From assembly GCF_000832305.1 (NCBI RefSeq), contig NZ_CP010536.1, positions 992,001-1,056,000 on the forward strand: 64,000 bases of DNA. The letters run 5' to 3'. This DNA is from Cupriavidus basilensis. GTDB taxonomy: Bacteria > Pseudomonadota > Gammaproteobacteria > Burkholderiales > Burkholderiaceae. The position numbers and the translations under genes are program-made. The notes beneath the pieces are model-generated. The model did no database searches. It had not been told where the DNA came from and saw nothing but the letters and a program-made list of their open reading frames with translations. Position 1 is the stretch's first letter. Each line of letters opens with the position of its first letter. This document shows, piece by piece, positions 55,130 through 64,000 of the stretch.

Positions 55130-56596
55130 TCACATCAAAATAATGTCGTACTGTTCCTGGTGGAACGTCGATTCCACCTGCAGCGAGATTGGCTTGCCGA
55201 TGAAGTCGCCGAGCATGGCCAGATGCTGGCTTTCTTCCTCCAGGAACAAATCGATCACGTGCTGCGAGCCAAGGATGCGGAACTCGCGCGGGTTGAACTG
55301 GCGCGATTCGCGCATGATCTCGCGCAGGATGTCGTAGCAGACCGTGCGCGGCGTCTTGACCTGGCCCTTGCCCGTGCACACGGGGCATTGCTCGCACAGC
55401 ACGTGCGCGAGAGACTCGCGCGTGCGCTTGCGGGTCATCTCCACCAGCCCGAGCTGCGAGAAGCTGTTGACGGTGATGCGGGTGCGGTCGCGCGACAGCG
55501 CGCGCTTGAGTTCCGAGAGCACCTGGTCGCGGTGCTCGGTGTTTTCCATATCGATGAAATCGATGATGATGATGCCGCCCAGGTTGCGCAGCCGCAGCTG
55601 GCGCGCAATCGTATGCGCCGCTTCCAGGTTGGTCTTGAAGATCGTGTCGTCGAAGTTGCGCGCCCCGACGTAGCCACCGGTGTTGACGTCGATGGTGGTC
55701 ATGGCCTCCGTCTGGTCGATCATCAGGTAGCCGCCGGACTTGAGGTCGACCCGGCGCGACAGCGCCTTCTCGATCTCGGCGTCGATATTGAAGAGATCGA
55801 AGACGGGACGCTCGCCGGTGTAGTGCGACAGGCGTGGCAGCACCGCGGGGGTGTACTCCTGGGCGAACTCGACCAGCTTCTGGAAGTTCTCGCGCGAGTC
55901 CACCTGGATCACGTTGGTGGCGTCGTTGACGAAGTCGCGCAGCACGCGCTGGGCCAGGTTGAGGTCCTGGTAGAGCAGGTTGGGCGCGGGCAGCGTGGTG
56001 GCGTTCTGGCGGATCGAAGCCCAGATCTTGCGCAGGTAGGCGATGTCATTGCCGAGTTCTTCGTTGCTGGATTCCTCGGCGATGGTGCGCACGATGAAGC
56101 CACCGCGCTCATCCGCCGGCACCAGCCCTTGCACGCGGGCGCGCAGGGCTTCGCGGTCGACCTCGCCCTCGATGCGCTGGGAGATGCCGATGTGCGGGTC
56201 CTGCGGCAGGTAGACCAGGGTGCGTCCGGCAATGCTGACCTGCGTGGACAGGCGCGCGCCCTTGGTGCCGATCGGGTCCTTGATGACCTGGACCATCAGG
56301 GCCTGGCCTTCGTAGAGTGTCTTTTCGATGGCAAGCGGCGCGGCGTTGGCGTTCTTGTCCGGATCGCGCGGGTGCCAGATGTCGGCGACGTGGAGGAAGG
56401 CGGCGCGCTCCAGCCCGATATCGATGAAGGCGGACTGCATGCCGGGCAGCACGCGCACGACCTTGCCGAGGTAGATGTTGCCGACGAGCCCGCGCGACAG
56501 TGTGCGCTCGACGTGGAGTTCCTGCACGGCGGCCTGCTGCACGATGGCCACGCGTGTTTCCTGCGGTGTGATGTTGACGAGGATGTCTTCAGTCAT
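55130..56596 (-). CDS. rng: ribonuclease G
   Basis: RNase G is an endoribonuclease that matures the 5' end of 16S rRNA and degrades mRNAs. The 488-residue protein has the N-terminal S1 domain (YLGKVVRVLPGMQSAFIDIG), the DNase I-like catalytic part with Asp residues in TIDVNTGGYVGARNFDD and IIIIDFIDMENTEHRD, and the zinc-link CPVCTGKG. It lacks the long C-terminal scaffold of RNase E. ATG 56596 is preferred to an earlier in-frame start 16 codons upstream. It ends the run nadD-rsfS-rlmH-maf-rng. Confidence 0.95.
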   Translation of the reverse strand: MTEDILVNITPQETRVAIVQQAAVQELHVERTLSRGLVGNIYLGKVVRVLPGMQSAFIDIGLERAAFLHVADIWHPRDPDKNANAAPLAIEKTLYEGQALMVQVIKDPIGTKGARLSTQVSIAGRTLVYLPQDPHIGISQRIEGEVDREALRARVQGLVPADERGGFIVRTIAEESSNEELGNDIAYLRKIWASIRQNATTLPAPNLLYQDLNLAQRVLRDFVNDATNVIQVDSRENFQKLVEFAQEYTPAVLPRLSHYTGERPVFDLFNIDAEIEKALSRRVDLKSGGYLMIDQTEAMTTIDVNTGGYVGARNFDDTIFKTNLEAAHTIARQLRLRNLGGIIIIDFIDMENTEHRDQVLSELKRALSRDRTRITVNSFSQLGLVEMTRKRTRESLAHVLCEQCPVCTGKGQVKTPRTVCYDILREIMRESRQFNPREFRILGSQHVIDLFLEEESQHLAMLGDFIGKPISLQVESTFHQEQYDIILM

Positions 56597-56728
56597 AGTG
56601 GATGAAACTCGTCGCCGGCTGACCGGCCAGGTGGTTGTCCGCATTGCGCTGCCATGCGTCCCGCGGGCGCTGCCGTGGCCACGGGGGCAGCAGCTTGAAG
56701 CGCGAACGGATGGGCGGCGGCGGGGTTC

Positions 56729-57334
56729 TCAGAACCGCAGATGGGCCTGTCTGAGCAGCGAAGCCGTCTCGAACAGGGGCAAACCCATGATACCCGAATA
56801 GCTGCCGTCGATTCGCTCGACGAACTCGGCCGCGCGGCCCTGGATGCCATAGGCGCCGGCCTTGCCGGCCGGTTCACCGCTGGCAACATAGGCGGCAATC
56901 TCGTCGGCGGTCATGGTGCGAAAGCTCACCTCGGAGACCGACAGCGCGTGGCGCTGGCCGAGCGCGGAAACCACGGTTACCGCGGTCAGCACGCGGTGGG
57001 TGCGCCCGGACAGGGCGGCCAGCATGCGGGCGGCATCGGCGTCGTCGGCGGGCTTGCCGAGGATTTCGCCGTCCAGGCAGACGGTGGTGTCCGAGGTCAG
57101 GATGGGGGCGTCGGGCAGGGCGCGCCGCTCGCGCCGGCGCAGCGCGGCTTCGGCCTTGAGCGCGCATACGCGCTGCACGTAGTCGTCCGGGCTCTCACCC
57201 GGCAGCACGACTTCCAGCGCCTCGGCGTCTTCGTTGTCGTCGGCCAGCAGCAATTCGTAGGCAACGCCAAGCTGGGTCAGCAGCTCACGCCGGCGCGGGC
57301 TCTGGGAGGCGAGATAGAGGAAGGTATGGGTCAC
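56729..57334 (-). CDS. maf: Maf-type nucleoside triphosphate pyrophosphatase
   Basis: Maf proteins hydrolyse dTTP, UTP or modified nucleoside triphosphates, possibly as house-cleaning enzymes. The 201-residue protein begins with the signature [14 protein letters not shown] and has the [15 protein letters not shown] and [31 protein letters not shown] segments. GTG 57334 is chosen because upstream in-frame codons are Arg/His-rich and unlike the family. It lies between rlmH and rng on the same strand. Confidence 0.92.
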   Translation of the reverse strand: MTHTFLYLASQSPRRRELLTQLGVAYELLLADDNEDAEALEVVLPGESPDDYVQRVCALKAEAALRRRERRALPDAPILTSDTTVCLDGEILGKPADDADAARMLAALSGRTHRVLTAVTVVSALGQRHALSVSEVSFRTMTADEIAAYVASGEPAGKAGAYGIQGRAAEFVERIDGSYSGIMGLPLFETASLLRQAHLRF

Positions 57335-57442
57335 GGCAGGGCGGTGGGGTAGGGCATGCCAAATGCGGTTGCAGCGCATGCGCCGCTTCGGTCGCATTGT
57401 ACCCTCGGCCTCGCCCGGTGCGCGACACGGGCGCGCCTGGTC

Positions 57443-57913
57443 TCAGGCGCGGTGGTAAGGGTGGTTCTGCGTGACCGACCAGGCGCGATAGAGCTGCTCA
57501 GCCAGCAGCACGCGCACCATGCCGTGCGGCATGGTCAGGCTGGACAGGCGCAGCAGGGTTTGCGCGCGGGCCTTCAGGGCGGGATCGAGGCCGTCGGCGC
57601 CGCCAATCAGGAAGGCGACATCGCCGCCTTCGCGCTGCCAGTCGCCCAGCTGGGCGGCGAGCTGTACCGTGGTGAGGTCGCGCCCGCGCTCGTCCAGCGC
57701 CACGATGCGGCATTGCTTGGGCAGCGCGGCCTCGATGCGGGCCGCCTCGCGTTGCATCACGGTGGTGGCGTTATTGCTCGACGAGCGCGTCTCGGGCTTG
57801 ATTTCGCGCAGCTCGATGCGCAGCTCGGGCGGCATGCGCTTCGCGTACTCCGCGAATCCGGTTTCGATCCAGCCGGGCATCTTGTGGCCAACGGCCACGA
57901 TCAGCAACTGCAT
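57443..57913 (-). CDS. rlmH: 23S rRNA (pseudouridine1915-N3)-methyltransferase
   Basis: RlmH methylates pseudouridine 1915 in helix 69 of 23S rRNA. The 156-residue SPOUT protein is full length, with [10 protein letters not shown] and the C-terminal [22 protein letters not shown] segment forming the SAM knot. It follows rsfS by 23 bases, the usual order. Confidence 0.96.
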   Translation of the reverse strand: MQLLIVAVGHKMPGWIETGFAEYAKRMPPELRIELREIKPETRSSSNNATTVMQREAARIEAALPKQCRIVALDERGRDLTTVQLAAQLGDWQREGGDVAFLIGGADGLDPALKARAQTLLRLSSLTMPHGMVRVLLAEQLYRAWSVTQNHPYHRA

Positions 57914-57936
57914 GGCGGCAAGCGGACCGGTCCGGC

Positions 57937-58695
57937 TCAGGCCGAGCGGGTGGCGCGCTTGCGCGCGACCGGAGCCTTGGCGGCCGCCGTCTTGGCCGGC
58001 GCCTTGGCGGCAGTCTTGGTCGCAGCCGTCTTGGTGGCGGTCTTGCGTGCCACGCCGGTGCCGGCTGCGGTCTTGCGCGGCGCGGCCGTCTTGGCCGGCG
58101 CCTTGCGTGCCGGTGCCGAGCCCAGCGCGCTGGTCAGGCGTTTTTGCACGGTCGGGGCGCGGTTGGTGGCGATAGCGTCCGGGTCCGTGTCTTCGTGGCC
58201 AAGCGGCGGCGAAGGCTCTTTCATGCCTTCGGGCAGACGGGCCAATGCCGGGCGCAGGCCGGTGGCGCGGCGCGCGGTGCGCACGACCGGGGCGTCGTCT
58301 TCGTCTTCGCCGTCGATCGGCTCGCTGGCCTTGGCCAGGCCCTTCTTGGCCGTGGACAGCTTCAGGCGTACCGGCTTGTCACCCCAGAGTTCTTCCAGGT
58401 TGTAGTACATGCGCAGCTGGGGCTGCATGATGTGGACGACGGCGTCGCCGCAGTCCACCAGCACCCATTCGCCCGTTTCCAGCCCTTCCACCGCAACGAT
58501 ATGGCCGCCGGCTTCCTTGACGGTATCGCGGACCGAGGCGGCCAGCGCCTTGGTCTGGCGGTTCGAGCTCCCGCTGGCGATCACCACCCGGTCGAACAGC
58601 TCGGTCAGGTGGGTGGTGTCGTACACCTTGATGTCCTGCGCTTTGACATCTTCGAGGCCGTCGACGATGGCGCGTTGCAGTTTGCGAATATCCAT
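57937..58695 (-). CDS. rsfS: ribosome silencing factor RsfS with histone-like C-terminal tail
   Basis: RsfS binds L14 on the large subunit and blocks subunit joining in starvation. Residues 1-115 are the conserved domain ([22 protein letters not shown] and [19 protein letters not shown]). The remaining about 135 residues are unusual: an acidic patch (DGEDEDD) near residue 133, a Pro-rich linker, and a C-terminal 60-residue tail of Ala, Lys and Thr repeats (AKTAA/AAKAPAK type) like histone H1 or AlgP. Most RsfS proteins are only about 105-130 residues long. It sits between nadD and rlmH. Confidence 0.93.
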   Translation of the reverse strand: MDIRKLQRAIVDGLEDVKAQDIKVYDTTHLTELFDRVVIASGSSNRQTKALAASVRDTVKEAGGHIVAVEGLETGEWVLVDCGDAVVHIMQPQLRMYYNLEELWGDKPVRLKLSTAKKGLAKASEPIDGEDEDDAPVVRTARRATGLRPALARLPEGMKEPSPPLGHEDTDPDAIATNRAPTVQKRLTSALGSAPARKAPAKTAAPRKTAAGTGVARKTATKTAATKTAAKAPAKTAAAKAPVARKRATRSA

Positions 58696-58710
58696 GGTGC
58701 TTTTTTCAGT

Positions 58711-59481
58711 TCAGCTGAGATCGGTTTGGGGGCGGGCCGGGATGGGCAGATCCGACTGCGTCGGCCGATACAGGCCGCGGCTCGCGATGTAGTGTGCCAC
58801 GCCGGACGGCAGCTGGTCATCTGCCGGTTGTCCGGCAGCCAGGCGTTGGCGTAGGGCGGTGGAGGAGAGGTCGACGGCGAGCGTCTGGTCGATCCACATG
58901 CGGCCGGAGGGCATGGATTGTATCAGGTCGGTGGACGCACGCCGTTGCGCGAGCTCCTGGCGTACCGGACCGTCCAGTTCCGCCAGGTCGAAACCGGGCC
59001 GCGTCGCCACGCAAAGGTGGACGTGCGCGAACAGCGCTTGCCAGCCATGCCAGGTGTGCAGGCGCAGCAACTGGTCGGCGCCCATGAGCCACGCCAGCGA
59101 GGCATCGGGGCCATAGTGCTCGCGCAGTTCATGCACGGTATCCACGGTGTAGCTGGGGCCGGCGCGGTCGACTTCCATACGGCTGGCATGGACCAGCGCG
59201 CGGGTGTCGGACAATGCCTGCGCGGCCAGTTCGGTCATGGCCAGGCGGTCGGCGGCAGGGGTGACGTCGTCGCCTTTTTGCCACGATTGGCCGGTGGGGA
59301 TCCAGACCAGCTCGTCGAGCTCGAGATGTTCGATGCAGAGGCGGGCGAGCGCCACGTGGCCGATGTGGGGCGGATCGAAGGTGCCGCCGAGAATGCCGAG
59401 GCGGTAGGGGCGGTTGCTCTTGGTCGAGCCTGCTGCGTCTGCCGCGTTGGCGGTGAGCGATCGTGCGATGTCGTGTGCCAT
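58711..59481 (-). CDS. nadD: nicotinate-nucleotide adenylyltransferase
   Basis: NadD makes nicotinic acid adenine dinucleotide from NaMN and ATP in NAD synthesis. The 256-residue protein has the nucleotidyl transferase motif GGTFDPPHIGH (residues 32-42), the GADQLLRLHTWHGW segment and a C-terminal ISSTxLR-like motif (VDLSSTALRQRL). A polar N-terminal extension of about 25 residues precedes the conserved domain. It starts 10 bases after hemF. Confidence 0.94.
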   Translation of the reverse strand: MAHDIARSLTANAADAAGSTKSNRPYRLGILGGTFDPPHIGHVALARLCIEHLELDELVWIPTGQSWQKGDDVTPAADRLAMTELAAQALSDTRALVHASRMEVDRAGPSYTVDTVHELREHYGPDASLAWLMGADQLLRLHTWHGWQALFAHVHLCVATRPGFDLAELDGPVRQELAQRRASTDLIQSMPSGRMWIDQTLAVDLSSTALRQRLAAGQPADDQLPSGVAHYIASRGLYRPTQSDLPIPARPQTDLS

Positions 59482-59491
59482 GGGGTTGCCG

Positions 59492-60403
59492 TCAGGCCCA
59501 CTCGCGCACGGGCAGGAAGTCCGTGTACAGCGCGGCCTCCGCGCTGCCCGGTTCCGGCTGCCAGTCGTAGCGCCAGCTGGCCAGCGGCGGCATCGACATC
59601 AGGATCGACTCGCTGCGGCCGCCCGATTGCAGCCCGAAGTGCGTGCCGCGGTCGAACACCAGGTTGAACTCGACATAGCGGCCGCGCCGGTAGGCCTGGA
59701 ACTCGCGCTCGCGCTCGCCGTAAGCCATGTCCTTGCGCGCCTGCAGGATCGGCAGGTAGGCGTCCAGGAAGGCGTCGCCAACCGATTGCGTCATGGCGAA
59801 GCTGTGCTCGAAGCCGAGTGCGGAGAAGTCATCGAAGAAGATGCCGCCAATGCCGCGCGCTTCGCCGCGGTGCTTGAGGAAGAAATACTCGTCGCACCAT
59901 TGCTTGAAACGCGGGTAGAGGTCATCGCCATAGGGGGCGAGGGCGTCGCGGCAGGTGGCGTGGAAGTGCGCGCAGTCGCCAGCGTTGCCGTAGTAAGGCG
60001 TCAGGTCCATGCCGCCGCCGAACCACCACACCGGCTCGGCACCGTCCTTCACCGCCATCAGGCAGCGCACGTTCATGTGCACGGTGGGGACAAAGGGATT
60101 GCGCGGGTGGAACACCAGCGACACGCCCATCGCCTCGAAGCCCCGCCCGGCGAGCTCCGGCCGGTTGGCGGTAGCCGACGGCGGCAGCGCATCGCCCCGC
60201 ACATGCGAGAAGCCCACGCCGGCCCGCTCCATCACGGCGCCGCCTTCCAGGATACGGGTGCGGCCGCTGCCGCGCAGGCGCTCGGTGGGCGGCTTCTCCC
60301 AGGCATCGGTCGAAAACGCCTTGCCGTCGATGGCGGCAACAGCGTCGGTGATACGGTCTTGCAGACCGAGCAGATAGGCACGGACTGCCTGGGAATCGAT
60401 CAT
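59492..60403 (-). CDS. hemF: oxygen-dependent coproporphyrinogen III oxidase
   Basis: HemF oxidatively decarboxylates coproporphyrinogen III to protoporphyrinogen IX with oxygen, a step of heme synthesis. The 303-residue protein has the typical segments [35 protein letters not shown] and [23 protein letters not shown] 60403 is used; the 18 upstream in-frame codons are intergenic in character. A perfect 16-bp inverted repeat lies 32-69 bases upstream of the start. It sits upstream of nadD on the same strand. Confidence 0.96.
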   Translation of the reverse strand: MIDSQAVRAYLLGLQDRITDAVAAIDGKAFSTDAWEKPPTERLRGSGRTRILEGGAVMERAGVGFSHVRGDALPPSATANRPELAGRGFEAMGVSLVFHPRNPFVPTVHMNVRCLMAVKDGAEPVWWFGGGMDLTPYYGNAGDCAHFHATCRDALAPYGDDLYPRFKQWCDEYFFLKHRGEARGIGGIFFDDFSALGFEHSFAMTQSVGDAFLDAYLPILQARKDMAYGEREREFQAYRRGRYVEFNLVFDRGTHFGLQSGGRSESILMSMPPLASWRYDWQPEPGSAEAALYTDFLPVREWA

Positions 60404-60434
60404 GGTATGCGGGCGGGCGGGTGAGCCGGAGCGG

Positions 60435-60472
60435 TGACGGCCGGGCAGGTCAGTCAACCTGCCCGGCCGTCA
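60435..60472. repeat. perfect 16-bp inverted repeat upstream of hemF
   Basis: The arms at 60435-60450 and 60457-60472 are exact complements with a 6-base loop. On the minus strand the structure lies 32-69 bases before the hemF start and 154-191 bases past the purD stop. There is no T-run, so it is either a strong transcript-end or leader hairpin, or an operator. Confidence 0.65.
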
Positions 60473-60570
60473 TGGCGATGTCATGATTGTACTGGCTGAG
60501 GCAACGCCTGGCCGGATTCGGCTAATTCAGCACGAACCACCGTAAAGGGCGAAGAAATCGTAGTGGGCAG

Positions 60571-60602
60571 CCCATGGCGGGCACCGCAGGGCTCGCCATG
60601 GG
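60571..60602. repeat. 9-bp inverted repeat after purD
   Basis: CCCATGGCG (60571-60579) and CGCCATGGG (60594-60602) with a 14-base loop lie 24-55 bases past the purD stop (minus strand). No T-run follows, so it is a possible weak terminator. Confidence 0.35.
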
Positions 60603-60625
60603 TCGCGCAGCAGATTTATCGTCCC

Positions 60626-61894
60626 TTACCGTTTGATGGCACGGTAGCCGATGTCGGTACGGTACTGCATGCCGTCGAAGTGGATCTTCTCGGCCGCGCC
60701 ATAAGCCGCGCGCTGTGCCGCCTTGACGGTATCGGCCAGCCCGACCACGCACAGTACGCGTCCGCCCGTGGTCAGCAGCGTGCCATCGTTGAGCGTGGTG
60801 CCGGCGTGGAAGGTCACGCTGTCGTCGGTCTCGGCCGGGATGCCGGTAATGGCATCGCCCTTGCGCGGCGCATCGGGATAGCCAAAGGCGGCCATCACCA
60901 CGCCCAGCGCGGTGCGGCGGTCCCAGTCCAGTTCGATCTCGTCGAGCTTGCCGTTGACGGCGTGCTCCATCACATCGACCAGATCGGTCTTCAGGCGCGC
61001 CAGGATCGGCTGGGTTTCCGGGTCGCCCATGCGGCAGTTGAACTCCAGCGTCTTCAGGTTGCTTTCGCTGTCGATCATCAGGCCGGCATAGAGGAATCCG
61101 GTGTACGTGATGCCGTCTTTTTCCATGCCACGCACGGTCGGCATGATGATCTCGCGCAGCGCGCGGGCATGCAGCGCGGGCGTGACCACGGGGGCCGGCG
61201 AGTACGCGCCCATGCCGCCGGTATTGGGGCCGGCGTCGTGATCGAGCAGGCGCTTGTGGTCCTGGCTGGTGGCGAGTGCCAGGACGTTCTTGCCGTCTAC
61301 CAGCACGATGAAGCTGGCTTCCTCGCCCTCGAGGAATTCCTCGATCACCACGCGTGCGCCGGCGTCGCCGAGGCGATTGTCGGCCAGCATCATGTCGACC
61401 GCGGCGTGCGCTTCTGCCAGCGTGGCGGCAACCACCACGCCCTTGCCGGCGGCCAGGCCGTCGGCCTTGATCACGATCGGCGCGCCTTGCGCATCGATAT
61501 ACGCGTGCGCGGCGGCGGCGTCGTTGAAGGTCTGGTAGGCGGCGGTCGGGATGCCGTGGCGCTGCATGAAGGCCTTGGCGAAATCCTTGGAGGATTCCAG
61601 CTGGGCCGCCGCCTGCGTCGGGCCGAAGATGCGCAGGCCCTTGGCACGGAAGATATCGACGATGCCGGCCGCCAGCGGCGCTTCGGGGCCGACCACGGTG
61701 AAGCTCACGCCTTCGCGCTCGGCGAAGGCGGCGAGCACTTCCGGATCGGTCAGGGGCACATTCTGCAGCCGCTTGTCGAGCGCGGTGCCGCCGTTGCCCG
61801 GCGCCACGTACACCACCTGCACCTTGGGCGACTGGGCCAATTTCCAGGCCATCGCGTGTTCACGACCACCCGAGCCGACAACCAATACTTTCAT
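60626..61894 (-). CDS. purD: phosphoribosylamine-glycine ligase
   Basis: PurD joins glycine to 5-phosphoribosylamine in purine synthesis. The 422-residue ATP-grasp enzyme begins KVLVVGSGGREHAMAWKLAQS, and has the family segments IVIKADGLAAGKGVVVA, QDHKRLLDHDAGPNTGGMGAYSPAPV and LEFNCRMGDPETQPIL. It has the expected length. It lies between yebC and hemF on the minus strand. Confidence 0.97.
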   Translation of the reverse strand: MKVLVVGSGGREHAMAWKLAQSPKVQVVYVAPGNGGTALDKRLQNVPLTDPEVLAAFAEREGVSFTVVGPEAPLAAGIVDIFRAKGLRIFGPTQAAAQLESSKDFAKAFMQRHGIPTAAYQTFNDAAAAHAYIDAQGAPIVIKADGLAAGKGVVVAATLAEAHAAVDMMLADNRLGDAGARVVIEEFLEGEEASFIVLVDGKNVLALATSQDHKRLLDHDAGPNTGGMGAYSPAPVVTPALHARALREIIMPTVRGMEKDGITYTGFLYAGLMIDSESNLKTLEFNCRMGDPETQPILARLKTDLVDVMEHAVNGKLDEIELDWDRRTALGVVMAAFGYPDAPRKGDAITGIPAETDDSVTFHAGTTLNDGTLLTTGGRVLCVVGLADTVKAAQRAAYGAAEKIHFDGMQYRTDIGYRAIKR

Positions 61895-61930
61895 GATCTA
61901 CTGCCAGAAAAAATGACGCATGCGAAATGC

Positions 61931-61969
61931 GAAAAGCGGCAGCCATGGCTCATCGAACCGCGCTGCCGC
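61931..61969 (-). terminator. terminator after yebC
   Basis: On the minus strand GCGGCAGC (61969-61962) pairs with GCTGCCGC (61943-61936) over an 18-base loop, followed by TTTTC. It lies 31 bases after the yebC stop and before purD, and may partly separate the two. Confidence 0.5.
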
Positions 61970-61999
61970 CGTGAGGCGAGGTCTTGTCCGATCCCCGCC

Positions 62000-62725
62000 T
62001 TACTCCTCGATCACCGCGTTGGTGAAGACTTCCTGCACGTCGTCCAGGTTTTCCAGGGCGTCGAGCAGCTTTTGCATCTTGATGGCATCGTCGCCGGCGA
62101 AGCTGACTTCGTTCTGCGGCTTCATCGTGACGTCGGCCATCTCGGCCTTGAAGCCCGCGGCTTCCAGCGCGGCCTTGACCGTGCCGAAGTCATTGGGCGG
62201 GCAAAGCACTTCGATCGAGCCGTCGTCGTTGGTGACCACGTCGTCGGCGCCGGCTTCCAGCGCGGCTTCCATCAGCTTGTCCTCGGGCGTGCCGGGAGCA
62301 AACAGGAACTGGCCGCAATGGGTGAACATGAATGCCACGGAGCCTTCCGCGCCCATGTTGCCGCTGTTCTTGGAGAAGGCATGACGCACTTCGGCGACGG
62401 TACGGGTACGGTTGTCGGTCAGGCAGTCGACGATGATCGCCGCGCCGGCAAGGCCGTAGCCCTCGTAGCGGATTTCTTCGTAGTTGGCGCCTTCCAGGCC
62501 ACCCACGCCGCGCTGGATGGCGCGCTGGATGTTGTCCTTGGGCATGTTCGCATCCATTGCCTTGTCCATGGACAGGCGCAGGCGCGGGTTGGAGTCGGGA
62601 TCAGCGCCGCCGAGCTTCGCGGCGACGGTGATTTCCTTGATCAGGCGGGTCCAGACCTTGCCGCGCCTGGAGTCAGCCGCGGCCTTCTTGTGTTTGATAT
62701 TGGCCCATTTTGAGTGACCGGCCAT
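62000..62725 (-). CDS. YebC/PmpR family DNA-binding regulatory protein
   Basis: A 241-residue protein of the YebC/PmpR/TACO1 family. It begins [20 protein letters not shown], the diagnostic start, and is acidic in the C-terminal part. Members have been described both as transcription factors and as factors that help ribosomes through difficult stretches such as proline runs. ATG 62725 with GGAGAG upstream is well supported. No Holliday-junction genes (ruvC) are next to it here. Confidence 0.93.
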   Translation of the reverse strand: MAGHSKWANIKHKKAAADSRRGKVWTRLIKEITVAAKLGGADPDSNPRLRLSMDKAMDANMPKDNIQRAIQRGVGGLEGANYEEIRYEGYGLAGAAIIVDCLTDNRTRTVAEVRHAFSKNSGNMGAEGSVAFMFTHCGQFLFAPGTPEDKLMEAALEAGADDVVTNDDGSIEVLCPPNDFGTVKAALEAAGFKAEMADVTMKPQNEVSFAGDDAIKMQKLLDALENLDDVQEVFTNAVIEE

Positions 62726-62983
62726 GATTCTCTCCGAAGCGGAAAATGTTTGACGCGCGCGCCTTGGCTTTGCGCGCCGGCTGTGCCGGGCGGGCAACGG
62801 GTGCTCGCTGGCGGCGCGCCGGGTGGTTTATGTGTCTGTGAGCCGGCCTTGGGGGCTGGCATAATCAGCCAAGCATTTTATCACGCGGCCCCGCCGCCGC
62901 CGGCCTCCCGATCACGGGCGCCGCCGGGAAGGGCGGGGACGGTCGCGGCGAAAGCGCCGCGCGGCTTGCCAACCAGAGAGACC

Positions 62984-64000
62984 ATGGCCGAACCCATCAT
63001 CATCGCCAAGAACGCCGAGCTGGAACTTGCCCTGCTGCCCGAGATGGGCAACCGGCACGGCTTGATCACCGGCGCCACCGGCACCGGCAAGACCGTGACC
63101 CTGCAAAGCCTGGCCCAGGGCTTCTCCCGGCTGGGCGTGCCGGTCTTCATGGCTGATGTCAAAGGTGACCTGACCGGCATTTCCCAGCCGGGCAAGCTCT
63201 CCGACAAACTCAAGGCACGCCTGGCCGAGCTCGGCCTGCCCGAGCCGGTGTGGGGCGCCTGCCCCACCACCCTGTGGGATGTGTTCGGGCAAAAGGGCCA
63301 TCCCGTGCGCGCCACGGTCTCCCATATGGGGCCGCTGCTGCTGTCGCGCATGCTGGAACTCAACGACACCCAGCAGGGCGTGCTCAACCTGGTCTTCCGC
63401 ATCGCTGACGCCAACGGGCTGCTGCTGCTCGACGCCAAGGACCTGCGCGCCATGCTGCAGTATGTGGGCGACAACGCCGGGCAGTTCACCACCGAATACG
63501 GCAACATCTCCGCGGCCTCGATCGGGGCCATCCAGCGCGGGCTGATGGCGCTGGAGTCGCAAGGCGCCGACGTGTTCTTCGGCGAGCCCATGCTCAACCT
63601 GGACGACTTCATCCAGACCGAGAACGGGCAGGGCGTGGTGAACATCCTGGCCGCCGACAAGCTGCTGAATTCGCCCCAGCTCTACGCCACTTTCCTGCTC
63701 TGGCTGTTGTCGGAGCTGTTCGAGAAACTGCCCGAGGCGGGCGATCTTGACAAGCCCAAGCTGGTGTTCTTTTTCGACGAGGCGCACCTGCTGTTCAACG
63801 ATGCGCCCAAGGCACTACTTGACAAGATCGAGCAGGTGGTGCGGCTGATCCGCTCCAAGGGCGTTGGCGTGTATTTCGTCACGCAGAATCCTGTCGACAT
63901 CCCCGATACCGTGCTGGGCCAGCTTGGCAACCGCGTGCAGCACGCGCTGCGCGCCTTCACGCCGCGTGACCAGAAGGCCGTCAAGGTGGCGGCTACCACC
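62984..64000 (+). CDS. HerA-like helicase / DUF853 family ATPase (partial, runs off the window)
   Basis: An open frame of at least 339 codons that continues past the window end. The N-terminal part has Walker A GATGTGKT (residues 30-37), [12 protein letters not shown], and Walker [11 protein letters not shown] (D265-E266). This fits the YjgR/DUF853 group of HerA/FtsK-type ATPases, whose function is not settled; DNA or envelope roles have been suggested for relatives. A GAGAG site lies before the ATG. The 258 bases upstream (62726-62983) hold no gene and only weak promoter-like signals. Confidence 0.88.
   Translation, partial: MAEPIIIAKNAELELALLPEMGNRHGLITGATGTGKTVTLQSLAQGFSRLGVPVFMADVKGDLTGISQPGKLSDKLKARLAELGLPEPVWGACPTTLWDVFGQKGHPVRATVSHMGPLLLSRMLELNDTQQGVLNLVFRIADANGLLLLDAKDLRAMLQYVGDNAGQFTTEYGNISAASIGAIQRGLMALESQGADVFFGEPMLNLDDFIQTENGQGVVNILAADKLLNSPQLYATFLLWLLSELFEKLPEAGDLDKPKLVFFFDEAHLLFNDAPKALLDKIEQVVRLIRSKGVGVYFVTQNPVDIPDTVLGQLGNRVQHALRAFTPRDQKAVKVAATT

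Noticed and set aside
60563..62713. 716-codon plus-strand open frame over purD and yebC
   Set aside because: Both genes underneath are clearly coded on the minus strand with complete family motifs. The plus-strand translation is low-complexity shadow sequence.
1..64000. CRISPR arrays, tRNA or rRNA genes, insertion sequences, prophage or integrative elements
   Set aside because: No regularly spaced repeats, no transposase or integrase frames and no tRNA-like cloverleaf stretches were seen. Gaps between genes are short and gene order is that of core chromosome.

Overview
This window is a stretch of high-GC (about 65%) chromosome from a betaproteobacterium of the family Burkholderiaceae. The gene order gyrA-serC-pheA-hisC-tyrA-aroA-cmk-rpsA-ihfB-lapA-lapB-ugd-hldA-hldD, the dnaE/msbA lipopolysaccharide block and the rng-maf-rlmH-rsfS-nadD-hemF-purD-yebC block fit Cupriavidus/Ralstonia, most likely Cupriavidus. 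That is an inference from gene order and protein character; the species cannot be read from the sequence alone. I see no rRNA, tRNA, insertion sequence, prophage or CRISPR array. Nearly all of it is core chromosome with a few small accessory genes.

Layout. 301-8407: gyrA, a secreted DUF2059 protein and serine/aromatic amino-acid genes (serC, pheA, hisC, tyrA). 8501-13219: aroA, a small opposite-strand DUF2061 gene, cmk, rpsA and ihfB. 13426-18485: lipopolysaccharide assembly control (lapA, lapB) and sugar-precursor genes (ugd, hldA, hldD). 18671-24670: a ComEA-like DNA-binding protein, a uracil-type permease, cysM, mltB, a deacetylase-family enzyme and an enoyl-CoA-hydratase relative. 24841-31182: methionine uptake (metNIQ), electron-transfer flavoprotein (etfBA) and an acyl-CoA dehydrogenase. 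31257-37786: D-amino-acid dehydrogenase with a divergent Lrp-type regulator, a LexA-controlled radical SAM protein, a LysR regulator, a TM2 protein, a small secreted protein and a sorbosone-dehydrogenase-like protein. 37932-45697: rpsP-rimM-trmD-rplS, a CoA pyrophosphatase, trhO and dnaE. 45796-50798: LPS core/O-antigen genes (two glycosyltransferases, waaL, msbA). 50895-55117: an AhpD-like protein, a cation/proton antiporter, a lipoprotein, a fatty-acid hydroxylase and a divergent TetR regulator. 55130-62725: a minus-strand housekeeping run (rng, maf, rlmH, rsfS, nadD, hemF, purD, yebC). 62984 to the window end: a partial HerA-like ATPase.

The genes form several working sets. serC, pheA, hisC, tyrA and aroA cover serine, phenylalanine, tyrosine and chorismate synthesis. 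lapA/lapB, ugd, hldA/hldD, the glycosyltransferases, waaL and msbA all serve the outer-membrane LPS layer. etfBA receives electrons from acyl-CoA dehydrogenases such as the one at 29398. rpsA, rpsP, rimM, trmD, rplS, rng, rlmH, rsfS and trhO serve ribosomes and RNA.

I found no clear undescribed multi-gene system. The strongest regulatory signals are a near-consensus LexA box overlapping a well-formed promoter of a PA0069-type radical SAM gene (34311-34326), a long two-part RNA stem that buries the ribosome-binding site of the ComEA-like gene (18601-18662), a terminator-like hairpin ending 12 bases before metN (24793-24836), a Fur-box-like site before a DUF2061 gene lying antisense inside the aroA-cmk interval (10124-10142), and a perfect 16-bp inverted repeat upstream of hemF (60435-60472). 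The first roughly 650 bp of gyrA is also clearly poorer in GC than the rest of the gene.
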